Positions 7,904 through 16,590 of a stretch of 64,000 nucleotides of DNA are shown piece by piece. The position numbers and the translations under genes are program-made. The first letter of the stretch is position 1. Each line of letters opens with the position of its first letter. The notes below the pieces were generated by a model. It made no database searches, was not told the origin of the DNA, and saw only the letters and a program-made list of their open reading frames with translations. Source of the stretch: Vibrio sp. RE88 (GTDB taxonomy: Bacteria > Pseudomonadota > Gammaproteobacteria > Enterobacterales > Vibrionaceae). The stretch is from the NCBI RefSeq assembly GCF_013113835.1, contig NZ_VTYQ01000013.1, positions 1 to 64,000 of the forward strand. Reading direction: 5' to 3'.

Positions 7904-9361
7904 TTAGCAACCCGGTCCACAATCAAGACAGTGTTTAATCATCTCTGGGCCTAAATGCAGTTTCGCATTCAGGTCGCGTAGAGCAGTGCGAACCCCTTCT
8001 TCAATCACCGGGTGATAGAAAGGCATATCGAGCATTTCTGAAACGGTCATCTTATTTTGATGTGCCCAAGCCAGTAAGTGTGCAAGATGTTCAGCATTAG
8101 GTCCTATCATTTCGGCTCCTAGGAAACGCCCGGTCCCTTGTTCACCATAGACATGCAAGACGCCTTTGTTGCGTAGCATAACTCGTGAACGGCCCTGACC
8201 TTCAAATGACACCTCACCTGTCGCAAAGCAACCACAGTTGCCTAGACGAGTTTCAAGCTGCTTAAAGGATTCACCTACCATTGCAATCTGAGGGTCAGAG
8301 AATACCGCTGAGATTGACGAACGACGCAATCCTGCTCGGATATCAGGATAGCGGCCTGCATTGTCACCGGCAATTCGGCCTTGATCTGCCGCCTCATGGA
8401 GCAACGGAATCTGGTTACTGGCATCGCCGGCGATAAAAATATTGTCTACCGATGTTTGCAGCGTGTAATGATCCGCTGTTGGTACGCCGCGTTCATCAAG
8501 GGCAACTTGGGTATTTTCGATTGCCAACTGATCGACGTTTGGACGGCGACCCGTCGCAGCAAGTACATAGTCAACAATGAAGGTTTCCAATTCGCCATCG
8601 TGATTGATGAATTGGATCTCGACTTTATCTTCACCTTCTATGCGTTGCATGCTTTCGACTTTCACGTCAGCATCAAGATAGAACTCTTCTTTAAACGCTT
8701 TGTCGGCATAGGCCATTACTTTAGGATCTGTTAGCGGCCCTACCTGACCGCCGAGGCCGAACAGTTTGACCTTAACGCCGAGCCGATGCAGTGCTTGCCC
8801 CAGTTCAAGGCCGATCACCCCCGGTCCAAATACGGCCACCGATTCAGGCAGATCATCCCAATCAAACACATCATCATTGATAATCAGACGATCTCCTAGC
8901 TCATTCCAGACACTCGGATAAGCCGGGCGAGAGCCGGTTGCAATCACAATGCGTTTGGCCGTGATTTGGGTATGGTCATCCACCATCAATGTGTTGTTGT
9001 CGACAAACTTAGCGTAGCCAGAGATTTTGTCTTCAGCCGGGATTTCATCTACCCCTTCCAGTACAAAGCCAACGAATCGATCACGCTCTCTCTTGACGCG
9101 ATCCATGACTTCACGACCATTGATGACAATCTCACCTTGCGGATGGACACCAAACCCCGGTGCCTTTTCTATCTGGTGCACGCTTTCTGCTGCTGCGATC
9201 AGCAGCTTGGAAGGCATACACCCTACTCGAGCACAGGTTGTACCGTATGGTCCACCTTCAATCATAACGACACTAGAGGTATGCGCTTTGGCTGAACGAT
9301 AGGCGCCTAGACCGGCTGTACCACCACCAATAATGGCAACATCGACATTGAGCTGTTTCAT
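7904..9361 (-). CDS. Dihydrolipoamide-dehydrogenase-like FAD disulfide oxidoreductase with Cys-rich tail
   Basis: 485 residues starting at the ATG at 9361 (MKQLNVDVAIIGGG). FAD-binding GGGTAG near residue 12-17, redox disulfide in TTCARVGCMPSK (Cys43/Cys48), NAD-binding segment VFGPGVIGLELGQAL, second FAD motif FIAGDASNQIPL, and a dimer-domain His near MPFYHPVIEEG. It is therefore a class I pyridine nucleotide-disulfide oxidoreductase. It is not next to 2-oxoacid dehydrogenase genes but downstream of a peroxiredoxin-glutaredoxin gene and oxyR, so a peroxide-defence role is likely (inference). The last ten residues include Cys478, Cys481 and Cys485, a tail not present in standard Lpd. The start upstream at 9400 was rejected as non-homologous. 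Confidence 0.88.
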   Translation of the reverse strand: MKQLNVDVAIIGGGTAGLGAYRSAKAHTSSVVMIEGGPYGTTCARVGCMPSKLLIAAAESVHQIEKAPGFGVHPQGEIVINGREVMDRVKRERDRFVGFVLEGVDEIPAEDKISGYAKFVDNNTLMVDDHTQITAKRIVIATGSRPAYPSVWNELGDRLIINDDVFDWDDLPESVAVFGPGVIGLELGQALHRLGVKVKLFGLGGQVGPLTDPKVMAYADKAFKEEFYLDADVKVESMQRIEGEDKVEIQFINHDGELETFIVDYVLAATGRRPNVDQLAIENTQVALDERGVPTADHYTLQTSVDNIFIAGDASNQIPLLHEAADQGRIAGDNAGRYPDIRAGLRRSSISAVFSDPQIAMVGESFKQLETRLGNCGCFATGEVSFEGQGRSRVMLRNKGVLHVYGEQGTGRFLGAEMIGPNAEHLAHLLAWAHQNKMTVSEMLDMPFYHPVIEEGVRTALRDLNAKLHLGPEMIKHCLDCGPGC

Positions 9362-9512
9362 TTTGGGTTCTCGCTTTGTCTGTCCAGGCTTCCTAGCCAA
9401 CCTGGGGAGATGAATTTGAGTCCACTACCTGAGTAAAACTCAGATAGTGGCTGGGTTCTGCAATAGATTCCCCGACCTTAGGTAAGGCCGGAGAATCGAG
9501 GGAGCGATATAA

Positions 9513-10241
9513 TTAGCCTAGGTAAGATTCAAGCTCTTCGCTGCCACCAATATGCTTACCACCAATGAAGACCTGAGGTACCGTTGTACGGCCTGAGATG
9601 GCACGTAAACTTACTGTTGTTGCATCTTTACCCAGAATCACTTCCTCATACTGAAGACCGTGGTCAATAAGATTTTGTTTCGCCTTGGCACAGAAAGGAC
9701 AGCCTGGTTTAGTGAATACAGTGATCGATTCCTGCGTTTTGTAGTTAGGTGCGATGTAATTCAGCATAGTATCAGCATCAGACACTTTGAACGGGTCGCC
9801 TGGCTCGTTTGGTTCAATGAACATTTTCTCAACCACGCCGTCTTTAACCAGCATGCTGTAGCGCCATGAGCGTTTGCCAAAACCAAGGTCGTTCTTGTCA
9901 ACCAGTAGACCCATACCATCAGTGAATTCACCGTTACCATCTGGTAGGAAAGTGATGTTGTCTGCTTCCTGGTCATTTTTCCAAGCGTTCATCACAAAAG
10001 TGTCATTCACAGAGACACAGATAATTTCGTCAACGCCGTGGTCTTGAAAGACTGGGAACAACTCGTTGTAGCGAGGCAGGTGACTCGATGAACAGGTTGG
10101 TGTAAATGCACCTGGCAGGCTGAACAGGATCACTGTCTTGCCTTTAAACAGCTCATCGCTGGTGACATTGACCCAAGCATCACCTTGACGAGTTGGGAAT
10201 GTAACTTGTGGAACGTTTTGACCTTCTTTTGACGCAAACAT
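9513..10241 (-). CDS. Peroxiredoxin-glutaredoxin hybrid (Prx5-Grx)
   Basis: 242 residues. Residues 1-165 are a Prx5-type peroxiredoxin with the peroxidatic cysteine in PGAFTPTCSSSH (Cys50). Residues 172-242 are a glutaredoxin with the CPFC redox pair (Cys181/Cys184) and the TVPQVFIGG glutathione-binding motif. The fusion is known from Haemophilus, Vibrio and relatives and reduces peroxides with glutathione without a separate reductant. It is divergently transcribed from oxyR across a clear OxyR operator, so peroxide induction is expected. The flavoprotein gene lies 151 nt downstream on the same strand and may be co-induced. Confidence 0.95.
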   Translation of the reverse strand: MFASKEGQNVPQVTFPTRQGDAWVNVTSDELFKGKTVILFSLPGAFTPTCSSSHLPRYNELFPVFQDHGVDEIICVSVNDTFVMNAWKNDQEADNITFLPDGNGEFTDGMGLLVDKNDLGFGKRSWRYSMLVKDGVVEKMFIEPNEPGDPFKVSDADTMLNYIAPNYKTQESITVFTKPGCPFCAKAKQNLIDHGLQYEEVILGKDATTVSLRAISGRTTVPQVFIGGKHIGGSEELESYLG

Positions 10242-10352
10242 AGTAGTGTCCTTTGGTAGATTCTGATTAATTCGTATTAGAGCTTAGCGTGCTTTTGCTA
10301 AGTGGCTTTGTTTTGATGAGGTTATTATTCAAGATTTCCTTTGATAGTTCTA

Positions 10353-10389
10353 ATCGTTTAATGCTATGGTTTTGATAGATGTTTTCTAT
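10353..10389. promoter_or_regulatory. OxyR operator between the Prx-Grx gene and oxyR
   Basis: Four half-sites each 11 nt apart: ATCG (10353), CTAT (10364), ATAG (10375) and CTAT (10386). This reads ATAG-N7-CTAT-N7-ATAG-N7-CTAT with one mismatch in 16 positions, which is the tetrameric OxyR recognition layout. It ends 26 nt before the oxyR start, suitable for autorepression as well as activation of the divergent gene. Confidence 0.8.
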
Positions 10390-10415
10390 CGTATCGAGAT
10401 AGGTAAATTAGCAAG

Positions 10416-11306
10416 ATGAATATCCGTGATTTTGAGTATCTGGTAGCGCTCGCTGAGCACAACCACTTCCGTAAGGCCGCTGAAGCCTGCTTTGTCAGCC
10501 AGCCGACGTTGAGCGGGCAGATCCGTAAATTGGAAGATGAATTGGGTACAGCCTTACTGGAACGTAGCAGCCGAAGAGTATTGTTTACCGATGCTGGCTT
10601 GCAGCTGGTGGATCAGGCCAAACGTATTCTGTCAGAAGTAAAAACCTTTCGTGATATGGCGAATGGTCAAGGTGAAGCCATGACCGGGCCAATGCACATA
10701 GGTTTTATTCCAACAGTTGGTCCTTATCTATTGCCGAAAATCGTACCGACGTTGAAGGAACAGTTCCCAGAGCTAGAACTGTTCTTGCATGAAGCACAGA
10801 CTCACCAGTTGGTGCGTCAGTTGGAAGATGGCAAGCTCGATTGTCTGGTTTTAGCATCGGTGGCAGAAACGGCCCCATTCAAAGAAATTGCAGTATATGA
10901 GGAGCCATTGAGCGTGGCCGTGCCTTGCGATCACGAATGGTCTGGTCTTGAAGAGATCGATATGCTGGAACTGAATGGCAAAACCGTGCTTGCACTGGGT
11001 GATGGGCACTGCCTGCGCGATCAGGCGCTAGGCTTTTGTTTTGCCGCTGGGGCAAAAGATGATGAGCGTTTTAAAGCGACGAGTCTTGAAACTCTGCGTA
11101 ACATGGTCGCTGCAGGTGCCGGTATCACTCTGTTACCCGAGCTATCGCTACCGAAAGAAAAGCAAAAAGATGGTGTGTGCTATGTCCGAGCGACTAACCC
11201 AGTGCCTTCTCGAAGCATTGTTCTGGCATACCGCCCTGGTTCGCCGCTGCGGGCGCGTTTCGAACAGCTGGCTGAAGCTATAAAGCAACAGCTTGAAGCC
11301 AAGTAA
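10416..11306 (+). CDS. oxyR: Hydrogen peroxide-sensing regulator OxyR
   Basis: LysR-family transcription factor of 296 residues. N-terminal winged helix (MNIRDFEYLVALAEHNHFRKAA onward; VSQPTLSGQIRKLE is the recognition region). The regulatory domain has the two redox cysteines at exactly the E. coli positions, Cys199 and Cys208, in GDGHCLRDQALGFC. Their disulfide converts OxyR to the activating form. The gene faces the Prx-Grx gene across the operator described here. A long perfect-palindrome terminator follows. Confidence 0.97.
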   Translation: MNIRDFEYLVALAEHNHFRKAAEACFVSQPTLSGQIRKLEDELGTALLERSSRRVLFTDAGLQLVDQAKRILSEVKTFRDMANGQGEAMTGPMHIGFIPTVGPYLLPKIVPTLKEQFPELELFLHEAQTHQLVRQLEDGKLDCLVLASVAETAPFKEIAVYEEPLSVAVPCDHEWSGLEEIDMLELNGKTVLALGDGHCLRDQALGFCFAAGAKDDERFKATSLETLRNMVAAGAGITLLPELSLPKEKQKDGVCYVRATNPVPSRSIVLAYRPGSPLRARFEQLAEAIKQQLEAK

Positions 11307-11321
11307 ATCACAGCGAATAAA

Positions 11322-11356
11322 AAAGGGCGGATGTCATGACATCCGCCCTTTCTGTT
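11322..11356. terminator. Bidirectional terminator between oxyR and mrcA
   Basis: A 30-nt perfect palindrome (11322-11351), with left arm AAAGGGCGGATGTC, centred on CATG. Short A/T tracts flank both sides, and the two genes converge here. Confidence 0.85.
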
Positions 11357-11366
11357 TTGATGCTGG

Positions 11367-13889
11367 TTAGAACAACTCTTCACTTTCTGCAGAGGTGTAG
11401 ATGCTGTCAGTAATTTCATCAGTGACGTATTCAGTCGGCTCCGTCCCTTCAAGGAAGTACTCAAACATCGAACTTGAGTCGAACTTGTTGGTCAGTAGCC
11501 CTGAGTCACGGTCAATTCTTACGCGAACAATATTCGGCGGTATGACTTTCTGCTGAGCAGGTACACCCGCTAGGGCGGTGTGCATGAAGTCAACCCAAGC
11601 TGGCTGAGCAGTTTTCGCGCCGGCTTCGGCGCCGGAAATTTGCGCTTTGCCCAAATTGCTGTTTGGCTTGGTGCGGCCGAGCTTACGGTTGTGGTCATCA
11701 AAACCGACCCAGGATACTGCGACCATGCCCGGCCCGTAGCCGTTGTACCATGCATCTTTTGAGTCATTGGTGGTACCCGTTTTACCGCCAACGTCACGAC
11801 GTTTCAGGGCTTGTGCTCGCCAGCCGGTACCATTCCAGCCAGTACCATCGCGCCAGTTACCACCACCCCAAATGTTGCTGTACATCATCTCACGCACAAG
11901 GAAGGCGGTTTGTTCAGAGATCACCTGCGGCGCGTATTGAGGTGTTTGACCATCTTGAGGCTCAACGTCTTGTTCTTGGAACTCGTTAGTGACGGTTTCC
12001 GTCGCCGTTTGTTCACAGTCTTGACGACAGATGGACTTCGGTGTCGCTTCAAACTCTACATCACCAAACGGGCCTTCCACTTTGCTGATGTAATGCGGTT
12101 CGACGTAGTAGCCACCATTAGCAAACACTGAGTAGCCTTGTGCCATCTTCATTGGTGTCAGACTGCCAGCACCAAGAGCAATCGTCTCAGAGCGAGGCAC
12201 CTGATCAATATTGAAGCCAAATCGAGTCAGATACTGGCGCGTTTCATCTAAGCCCACTTCACGCAGCACGCGCACTGCCATGACGTTTTTAGATTGCGCT
12301 AAGCCGATTCTTAATCGAGTTGGGCCGATATAAGTTGGAGGCGAGTTTTTCGGGCGCCATGCTGTCCCTTGGCTCTTATCCCACTGGTTGATTGGCGCAT
12401 CATTTACCAATGTTGCCAGAGTCAGACCTTTATCGATAGCCGCCGAGTAAATAAACGGTTTGATACTGGAACCAACCTGACGCACAGATTGCGTAGCACG
12501 GTTGAATTTATTGTGAACGAAGTTGAAACCGCCAACCAGAGACAAGACTGCGCCATTTTCTGGATCCATGGCAACAAACGCTGTATTGGCGTTCGGCACC
12601 TGACTTAAGTGCCAAGCTGTTTGTGTTTCGCCATCTTCAACAGGTGTCTCTACCTGACGGACCCATATTTGTTCACCTTCTTCCAGTACATCCGTGGCAG
12701 CTTTTGGTGCTGGGCCTTGGCGGTCATCGGTGAGGAATTTACGCGCCCACTTGATACCATCCCATTCGAGCGTTTTTACGCCTTGGTTTTTCACCCAGAC
12801 AGTCGCTTGTTGGGCTGTGACTTGTGTGACGACCGCAGGGAGAAGGGAGCCGTAAGTTGGCACTCGATCCAAAGTGTCGTCAATTTTTTGTTCATCGAAT
12901 GCTGTCTGACCTGCTTTCCACAGGACTTTTTCAGCGCCGCGGTAACCGTGACGTTCATCGTACGCTAGCAGGTTATTGATCGCCGCTTCATTGGCTGCAG
13001 ACTGCAGTTTAGAGTCCACCGTAGTGTAGACATTCATTCCTGAGCTATAAGCTTCTTCACCGTAACGCGCGACCATCCATGCACGAGCCAGCTCTGCCAC
13101 ATAAGGCGCACTCAGTTCAATCTCTGCGCCATGGTAGCGCGACATGATCTCTTCAGCACGAGCCTGTTGATATTCATCCTCGGTGATGTACTTTTCATCC
13201 AGCATACGCTTAAGTACAACGTTGCGGCGGCTGGTGGCACGCTGAAGCGAGTAGATAGGATTCATGGTTGACGGGGCTTTTGGCATGCCTGCTAAGGTGG
13301 CAATTTCACTCAACGTTAGGTTCTGTAGATCTTTGCCAAAATAAGTCTGCGCTGCTGCGCCAAAGCCATACGAACGGTAACCTAAGAAAATTTTATTCAC
13401 GTACAGCTCAAGGATCTCTTCTTTACTCAGCAGTTGTTCAATGTGAATAGCGATAAAGATCTCTTTGATTTTTCGCATGATCTTTTTGTCATTGGACAAG
13501 AAGAAGTTACGCGCCAGCTGCTGAGTGATCGTGCTCGCACCTTGCTTGGCTGAGCCTGAAAGGGCAACTACAACGGCGGCACGTGCGATACCAATAGGGT
13601 CGATACCGGGGTGATCGTAGAAACGGCTGTCTTCTGTTGCGATCAGCGCTTCAATCAGGTGCGGGGGAATTTCATCATAGGTGACCGGAATGCGTCGCTT
13701 CTCACCAAATTGTGAGATCAGCTTGCCATCTTGAGTGAATATCTGCATTGGTGTCTGCAGTTTGACATCTTTTAAAGTCGCCACATCGGGCAACTCTGGT
13801 TTTACGTAGAAGTAGAAACCAACAATGGTCCCGACCCCAAGTACCGTGCAAACCAATACGAAAATAAACAATCGCTTTATGAACTTCAC
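11367..13889 (-). CDS. mrcA: Penicillin-binding protein 1A (bifunctional class A PBP)
   Basis: Inner-membrane peptidoglycan glycosyltransferase and DD-transpeptidase of 840 residues. Short cytoplasmic N-terminus and a single TM helix (about 8-28), GT51 domain with catalytic Glu86 in EDSRFYDHPG and the GASTITQQLARN motif, then an OB-like insert, and the transpeptidase with SSIKPF (nucleophile Ser), SKNV (SxN) and KTGTT. The likely start is a GTG at 13889, which aligns with the E. coli PBP1a start (MKFIK versus MKFVK). Its place next to pilMNOPQ and divergent from it is conserved in gamma-proteobacteria. Confidence 0.95.
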   Translation of the reverse strand: MKFIKRLFIFVLVCTVLGVGTIVGFYFYVKPELPDVATLKDVKLQTPMQIFTQDGKLISQFGEKRRIPVTYDEIPPHLIEALIATEDSRFYDHPGIDPIGIARAAVVVALSGSAKQGASTITQQLARNFFLSNDKKIMRKIKEIFIAIHIEQLLSKEEILELYVNKIFLGYRSYGFGAAAQTYFGKDLQNLTLSEIATLAGMPKAPSTMNPIYSLQRATSRRNVVLKRMLDEKYITEDEYQQARAEEIMSRYHGAEIELSAPYVAELARAWMVARYGEEAYSSGMNVYTTVDSKLQSAANEAAINNLLAYDERHGYRGAEKVLWKAGQTAFDEQKIDDTLDRVPTYGSLLPAVVTQVTAQQATVWVKNQGVKTLEWDGIKWARKFLTDDRQGPAPKAATDVLEEGEQIWVRQVETPVEDGETQTAWHLSQVPNANTAFVAMDPENGAVLSLVGGFNFVHNKFNRATQSVRQVGSSIKPFIYSAAIDKGLTLATLVNDAPINQWDKSQGTAWRPKNSPPTYIGPTRLRIGLAQSKNVMAVRVLREVGLDETRQYLTRFGFNIDQVPRSETIALGAGSLTPMKMAQGYSVFANGGYYVEPHYISKVEGPFGDVEFEATPKSICRQDCEQTATETVTNEFQEQDVEPQDGQTPQYAPQVISEQTAFLVREMMYSNIWGGGNWRDGTGWNGTGWRAQALKRRDVGGKTGTTNDSKDAWYNGYGPGMVAVSWVGFDDHNRKLGRTKPNSNLGKAQISGAEAGAKTAQPAWVDFMHTALAGVPAQQKVIPPNIVRVRIDRDSGLLTNKFDSSSMFEYFLEGTEPTEYVTDEITDSIYTSAESEELF

Positions 13890-14028
13890 CGGAGAATCCC
13901 TGATTAATTAAGCTTACGTTATGCAAACCTAGGTAGTTTAAGCTAAAACGTAGCTCAAATCTGTTTATGTGCTTACTAAATCAACGATTTAAGCCTAAGC
14001 GCTAAGCAAGTTTATGGAGCTGAGCTAT

Positions 14029-14946
14029 ATGGGTAAATCACTAATTACAGGCATAGATATCAGCCACCAGAGTATCAAAGCGGTGGTCTTAAAACCTGAA
14101 AAAGACACTTTTGCACTTGTTGGTTATCACCAAATGCCAGTCGAAGCGGACATTTTCACTGATAACTACAGGTTAAATTATCAGAAAATTGTAAAGAAAC
14201 TCAAAGAACTAAGAAAGGCTTTGCCACTATTTAGTCGCAAAGTGTGTCTGAGTGTTCCTGATAGTTCAGTAATAAGTAAGCAATTACAAATAGATAGCAA
14301 TTTGAGTGACGCCGAATGCCAGTTTGCGATTACTCAAGCTTTTGCGAGGCAGTCGTCTGTAGATGTGGAAGCGCTGTATTTGGATTTTACCTTATTGTCC
14401 CACAATAAGGCGCAAGACTATCAAGTCTACGCGGTGAGAAAAGGGTGTGTGGATAGTCGGGTTGCGCCATGCCTTAAAGTGGGCATGGAGCCTGTTCTGA
14501 TCAACCCCTATTCACATAACCTTGCTCAGTTATGGCGACGTGCTGCAAAACAATATCAACAGTCAAATTGGTTACTGATTGACTTCAACTGGCACGGAAT
14601 CGCGTTATATTGTGAAGCTGAGCCACTACGCCTGATAGACAAAACGTTCAGCTTGGAAAGTCTGGAACATGATGTCATTCGAAAGACATTAGAAAAGTTA
14701 GTTCTCCATATTCAGCTACTGGATATCAAACTCAATGGGGTTTGGCTAAGTGGTGAAATACATTTCTTTTCTTCGTTTATCCAAACAATGAAATCCGATG
14801 CAGGACTGGCGTGTATTCCGCTTAAGCTGGGTGATTTGTTCCGCTGCAAGCTAGAAACGAGAGCAGATTTCGGCCCTCAATTCTCCCAAGCACTTGGGCT
14901 GGCGTTAAGTGGTGCTTCTTGGTTGGAGAGGCATGATGCAGCTTAA
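14029..14946 (+). CDS. pilM: Type IV pilus inner-membrane platform protein PilM
   Basis: Actin-like cytoplasmic protein that binds the N-terminus of PilN and links the pilus motor to the alignment complex. 305 residues from ATG 14029, which has GGAG nine nt upstream; an upstream ATG at 14014 has no suitable ribosome site. The N-terminal motif TGIDISHQSIKAV is the phosphate-1 loop of the actin fold. First of five overlapping genes pilMNOPQ, needed in vibrios for the competence/chitin-regulated pilus and natural transformation. Overlaps pilN by 11 nt. Confidence 0.9.
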   Translation: MGKSLITGIDISHQSIKAVVLKPEKDTFALVGYHQMPVEADIFTDNYRLNYQKIVKKLKELRKALPLFSRKVCLSVPDSSVISKQLQIDSNLSDAECQFAITQAFARQSSVDVEALYLDFTLLSHNKAQDYQVYAVRKGCVDSRVAPCLKVGMEPVLINPYSHNLAQLWRRAAKQYQQSNWLLIDFNWHGIALYCEAEPLRLIDKTFSLESLEHDVIRKTLEKLVLHIQLLDIKLNGVWLSGEIHFFSSFIQTMKSDAGLACIPLKLGDLFRCKLETRADFGPQFSQALGLALSGASWLERHDAA

Positions 14947-15493
14947 TATTAATCTGCTGCCTTGGCGGGAAAGGCAACGTCAGATGCAAATCCGTCGATT
15001 CCTGCTGAGTCTTTTTGCGGTGAGTGTTGTTGCTGTGTTTAGTATCGCGGGCGTGAGCCGATATTTGCAGTTACAACTGGATATTCAACAGGGGAGAGTC
15101 GATCAACTGACAAGGTGGGATAGCAAGCTAGGGCAGCAATACGCTCAGTTAAGTGCCATCGAAAAAGAGATAGAGGAATTGAACAGTGAGTTTGCTGCTT
15201 TGCACAACCTGGATGCTAGACGCTATCTAATTGCCCAGCTAGGGAGCCTATTGCCTAGCGTACTTCCAGACCACGTCTATCTAGAGCAGATACACACCAC
15301 AGGCAGACAAGTCAGGCTACATGGCAAGGCATCCTCAACAGAGCAGCTGTCTACGCTGTTAGCGCAACTTAATCGGACACCCATGGCTGAGTCGGTCGCC
15401 ATGCAATCGGTGTTACACCATCAGTCACAAAGTCAGCAAAACTATCAGGTTTTCACATTGACCTTTGAGCTAGTGGAACCAGAACATGATTGA
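14936..15493 (+). CDS. pilN: Type IV pilus alignment protein PilN
   Basis: 185-residue bitopic inner-membrane protein. The cytoplasmic N-terminal peptide INLLPWRERQRQ is the PilM-binding motif. A TM helix follows (about 18-40), then a coiled coil and a ferredoxin-like periplasmic domain. GGAG at 14925-14928 places the start at the second of two adjacent ATGs (14936) rather than at 14933. Overlaps pilO by 8 nt. Confidence 0.9.
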   Translation: MQLNINLLPWRERQRQMQIRRFLLSLFAVSVVAVFSIAGVSRYLQLQLDIQQGRVDQLTRWDSKLGQQYAQLSAIEKEIEELNSEFAALHNLDARRYLIAQLGSLLPSVLPDHVYLEQIHTTGRQVRLHGKASSTEQLSTLLAQLNRTPMAESVAMQSVLHHQSQSQQNYQVFTLTFELVEPEHD

Positions 15494-16076
15494 TCTACGT
15501 GATATTGAACTGGTGACGCTAGCTCAGCTACCCAAGTTCCAGCAACATATCATGCTAGGTGCTTATCTACTGGTATTGTTGTTATTGGGCTATGCCCTTT
15601 TCCTGTCCCCGCAACTCGCGCGATTGGATTCGCAACTGGCTAAGGAGAAACAGCGACTAAGTGCTATTCAGTCTAAAAGCCACAATGTATCGTCTCTAGA
15701 ACAACGTAAAAGTGAGCTCGAGTCGCTGCGGAAAAGAAATAACTTGCTGGAAAAACAAGTACTGCAGCCGATGGAATTGACCCAAGTATTGAGTGATCTT
15801 CATCGGATTGCGGAGCAACATGGTTTGGTGTTTCCACGCATAGTTCAGGGAAGCCAAACACATGCTGATTCCTACCTACAATGCTCGCTGCAATTTGAGC
15901 TCACAGGGCGTTACCATCAAATTACGGCCTTCTTTCAGTCAATCTTAACGCTATCTTATCCGGTTCACTTTGATGCCTTGCACTGGCGAAGAGTACAGGC
16001 TGGAAGCAATAAGCTGTATGTCAAAGGCCACATCTATCTCTTTCAATCTAACCATGAGGTGAGTGATGCCTACTAA
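15486..16076 (+). CDS. pilO: Type IV pilus alignment protein PilO
   Basis: 196 residues: short cytoplasmic N-terminus, one TM helix at about 22-42 (IMLGAYLLVLLLLGYALFL), a coiled-coil stretch of Gln/Lys/Glu heptads to about residue 85, then a periplasmic ferredoxin-like domain. It forms the PilN-PilO heterodimer that connects PilM to the lipoprotein PilP. Divergent in sequence as usual for PilO; called by size, topology and operon position. Overlaps pilP by 11 nt. Confidence 0.88.
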   Translation: MIDLRDIELVTLAQLPKFQQHIMLGAYLLVLLLLGYALFLSPQLARLDSQLAKEKQRLSAIQSKSHNVSSLEQRKSELESLRKRNNLLEKQVLQPMELTQVLSDLHRIAEQHGLVFPRIVQGSQTHADSYLQCSLQFELTGRYHQITAFFQSILTLSYPVHFDALHWRRVQAGSNKLYVKGHIYLFQSNHEVSDAY

Positions 16077-16578
16077 GTTCGTCATGCCATTCATAATACT
16101 GATATTGCTCGGATGTAGAGCAAATCAGCAACCTCTTGAATTGCTGGTGCCTAAAGCCGCTCAGCATCAACAGGACGAGAGCTCGGACTTTATCCCTGCT
16201 ATTGGTCAAGCTCATCTGCGAACGGTTTCCGATTTTCAATCAGAACGAGATCCTTTTGCATTGCCAGAAAGCATTTCACACGCTCGCCCTGAGAAGCCAC
16301 TTTGTCAGTCGAACCCTAACGTCGCCTCAAAGGGTGAGCTGGCAGGCTATCCTCTTCAGCAGCTGCGGCTGGCCGGTACGATGGGTAAAGAGCGTGAGCA
16401 GACTGCACTGATCGAGCTTCCTTCTGGGAACATTATTAAATCTAAGCTCGGGCAATCAATAGGTGTCAATAAAGGCACCATCACCAGCATTTCCTCAGAT
16501 GTGATTCAAATTCGCGAGATGGTGAAAGATCATCAAGGGTGCTGGACTACCAGAAGTGTCAGGCTAGCGATGAACTAG
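16066..16578 (+). CDS. pilP: Type IV pilus lipoprotein PilP
   Basis: 170 residues. Lipobox LILLGC gives acylation near Cys17, followed by a disordered linker and a C-terminal beta domain containing YPLQQLRLAGTMG and KSKLGQSIGVNKGTI, the PilP core that contacts the secretin PilQ. ATG 16066 is preceded by TGAGG; the frame also allows a GTG one codon earlier. Ends immediately before pilQ. Confidence 0.9.
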   Translation: MPTKFVMPFIILILLGCRANQQPLELLVPKAAQHQQDESSDFIPAIGQAHLRTVSDFQSERDPFALPESISHARPEKPLCQSNPNVASKGELAGYPLQQLRLAGTMGKEREQTALIELPSGNIIKSKLGQSIGVNKGTITSISSDVIQIREMVKDHQGCWTTRSVRLAMN

Positions 16579-16590
16579 GTGATATCGAAA

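Noticed and set aside
11322..11351. 30-nt perfect palindrome as an attachment or regulator site
   Set aside because: Its place between convergent genes and the flanking A/T tracts are explained by a bidirectional terminator.
11663..11989. Plus-strand frames inside mrcA
   Set aside because: They are antisense to conserved penicillin-binding-protein motifs, with no ribosome sites.
16579..16590. GTG start for pilQ directly after the pilP stop
   Set aside because: No ribosome site before it; GGTGAT is properly spaced from the ATG at 16591. A small uncertainty remains.
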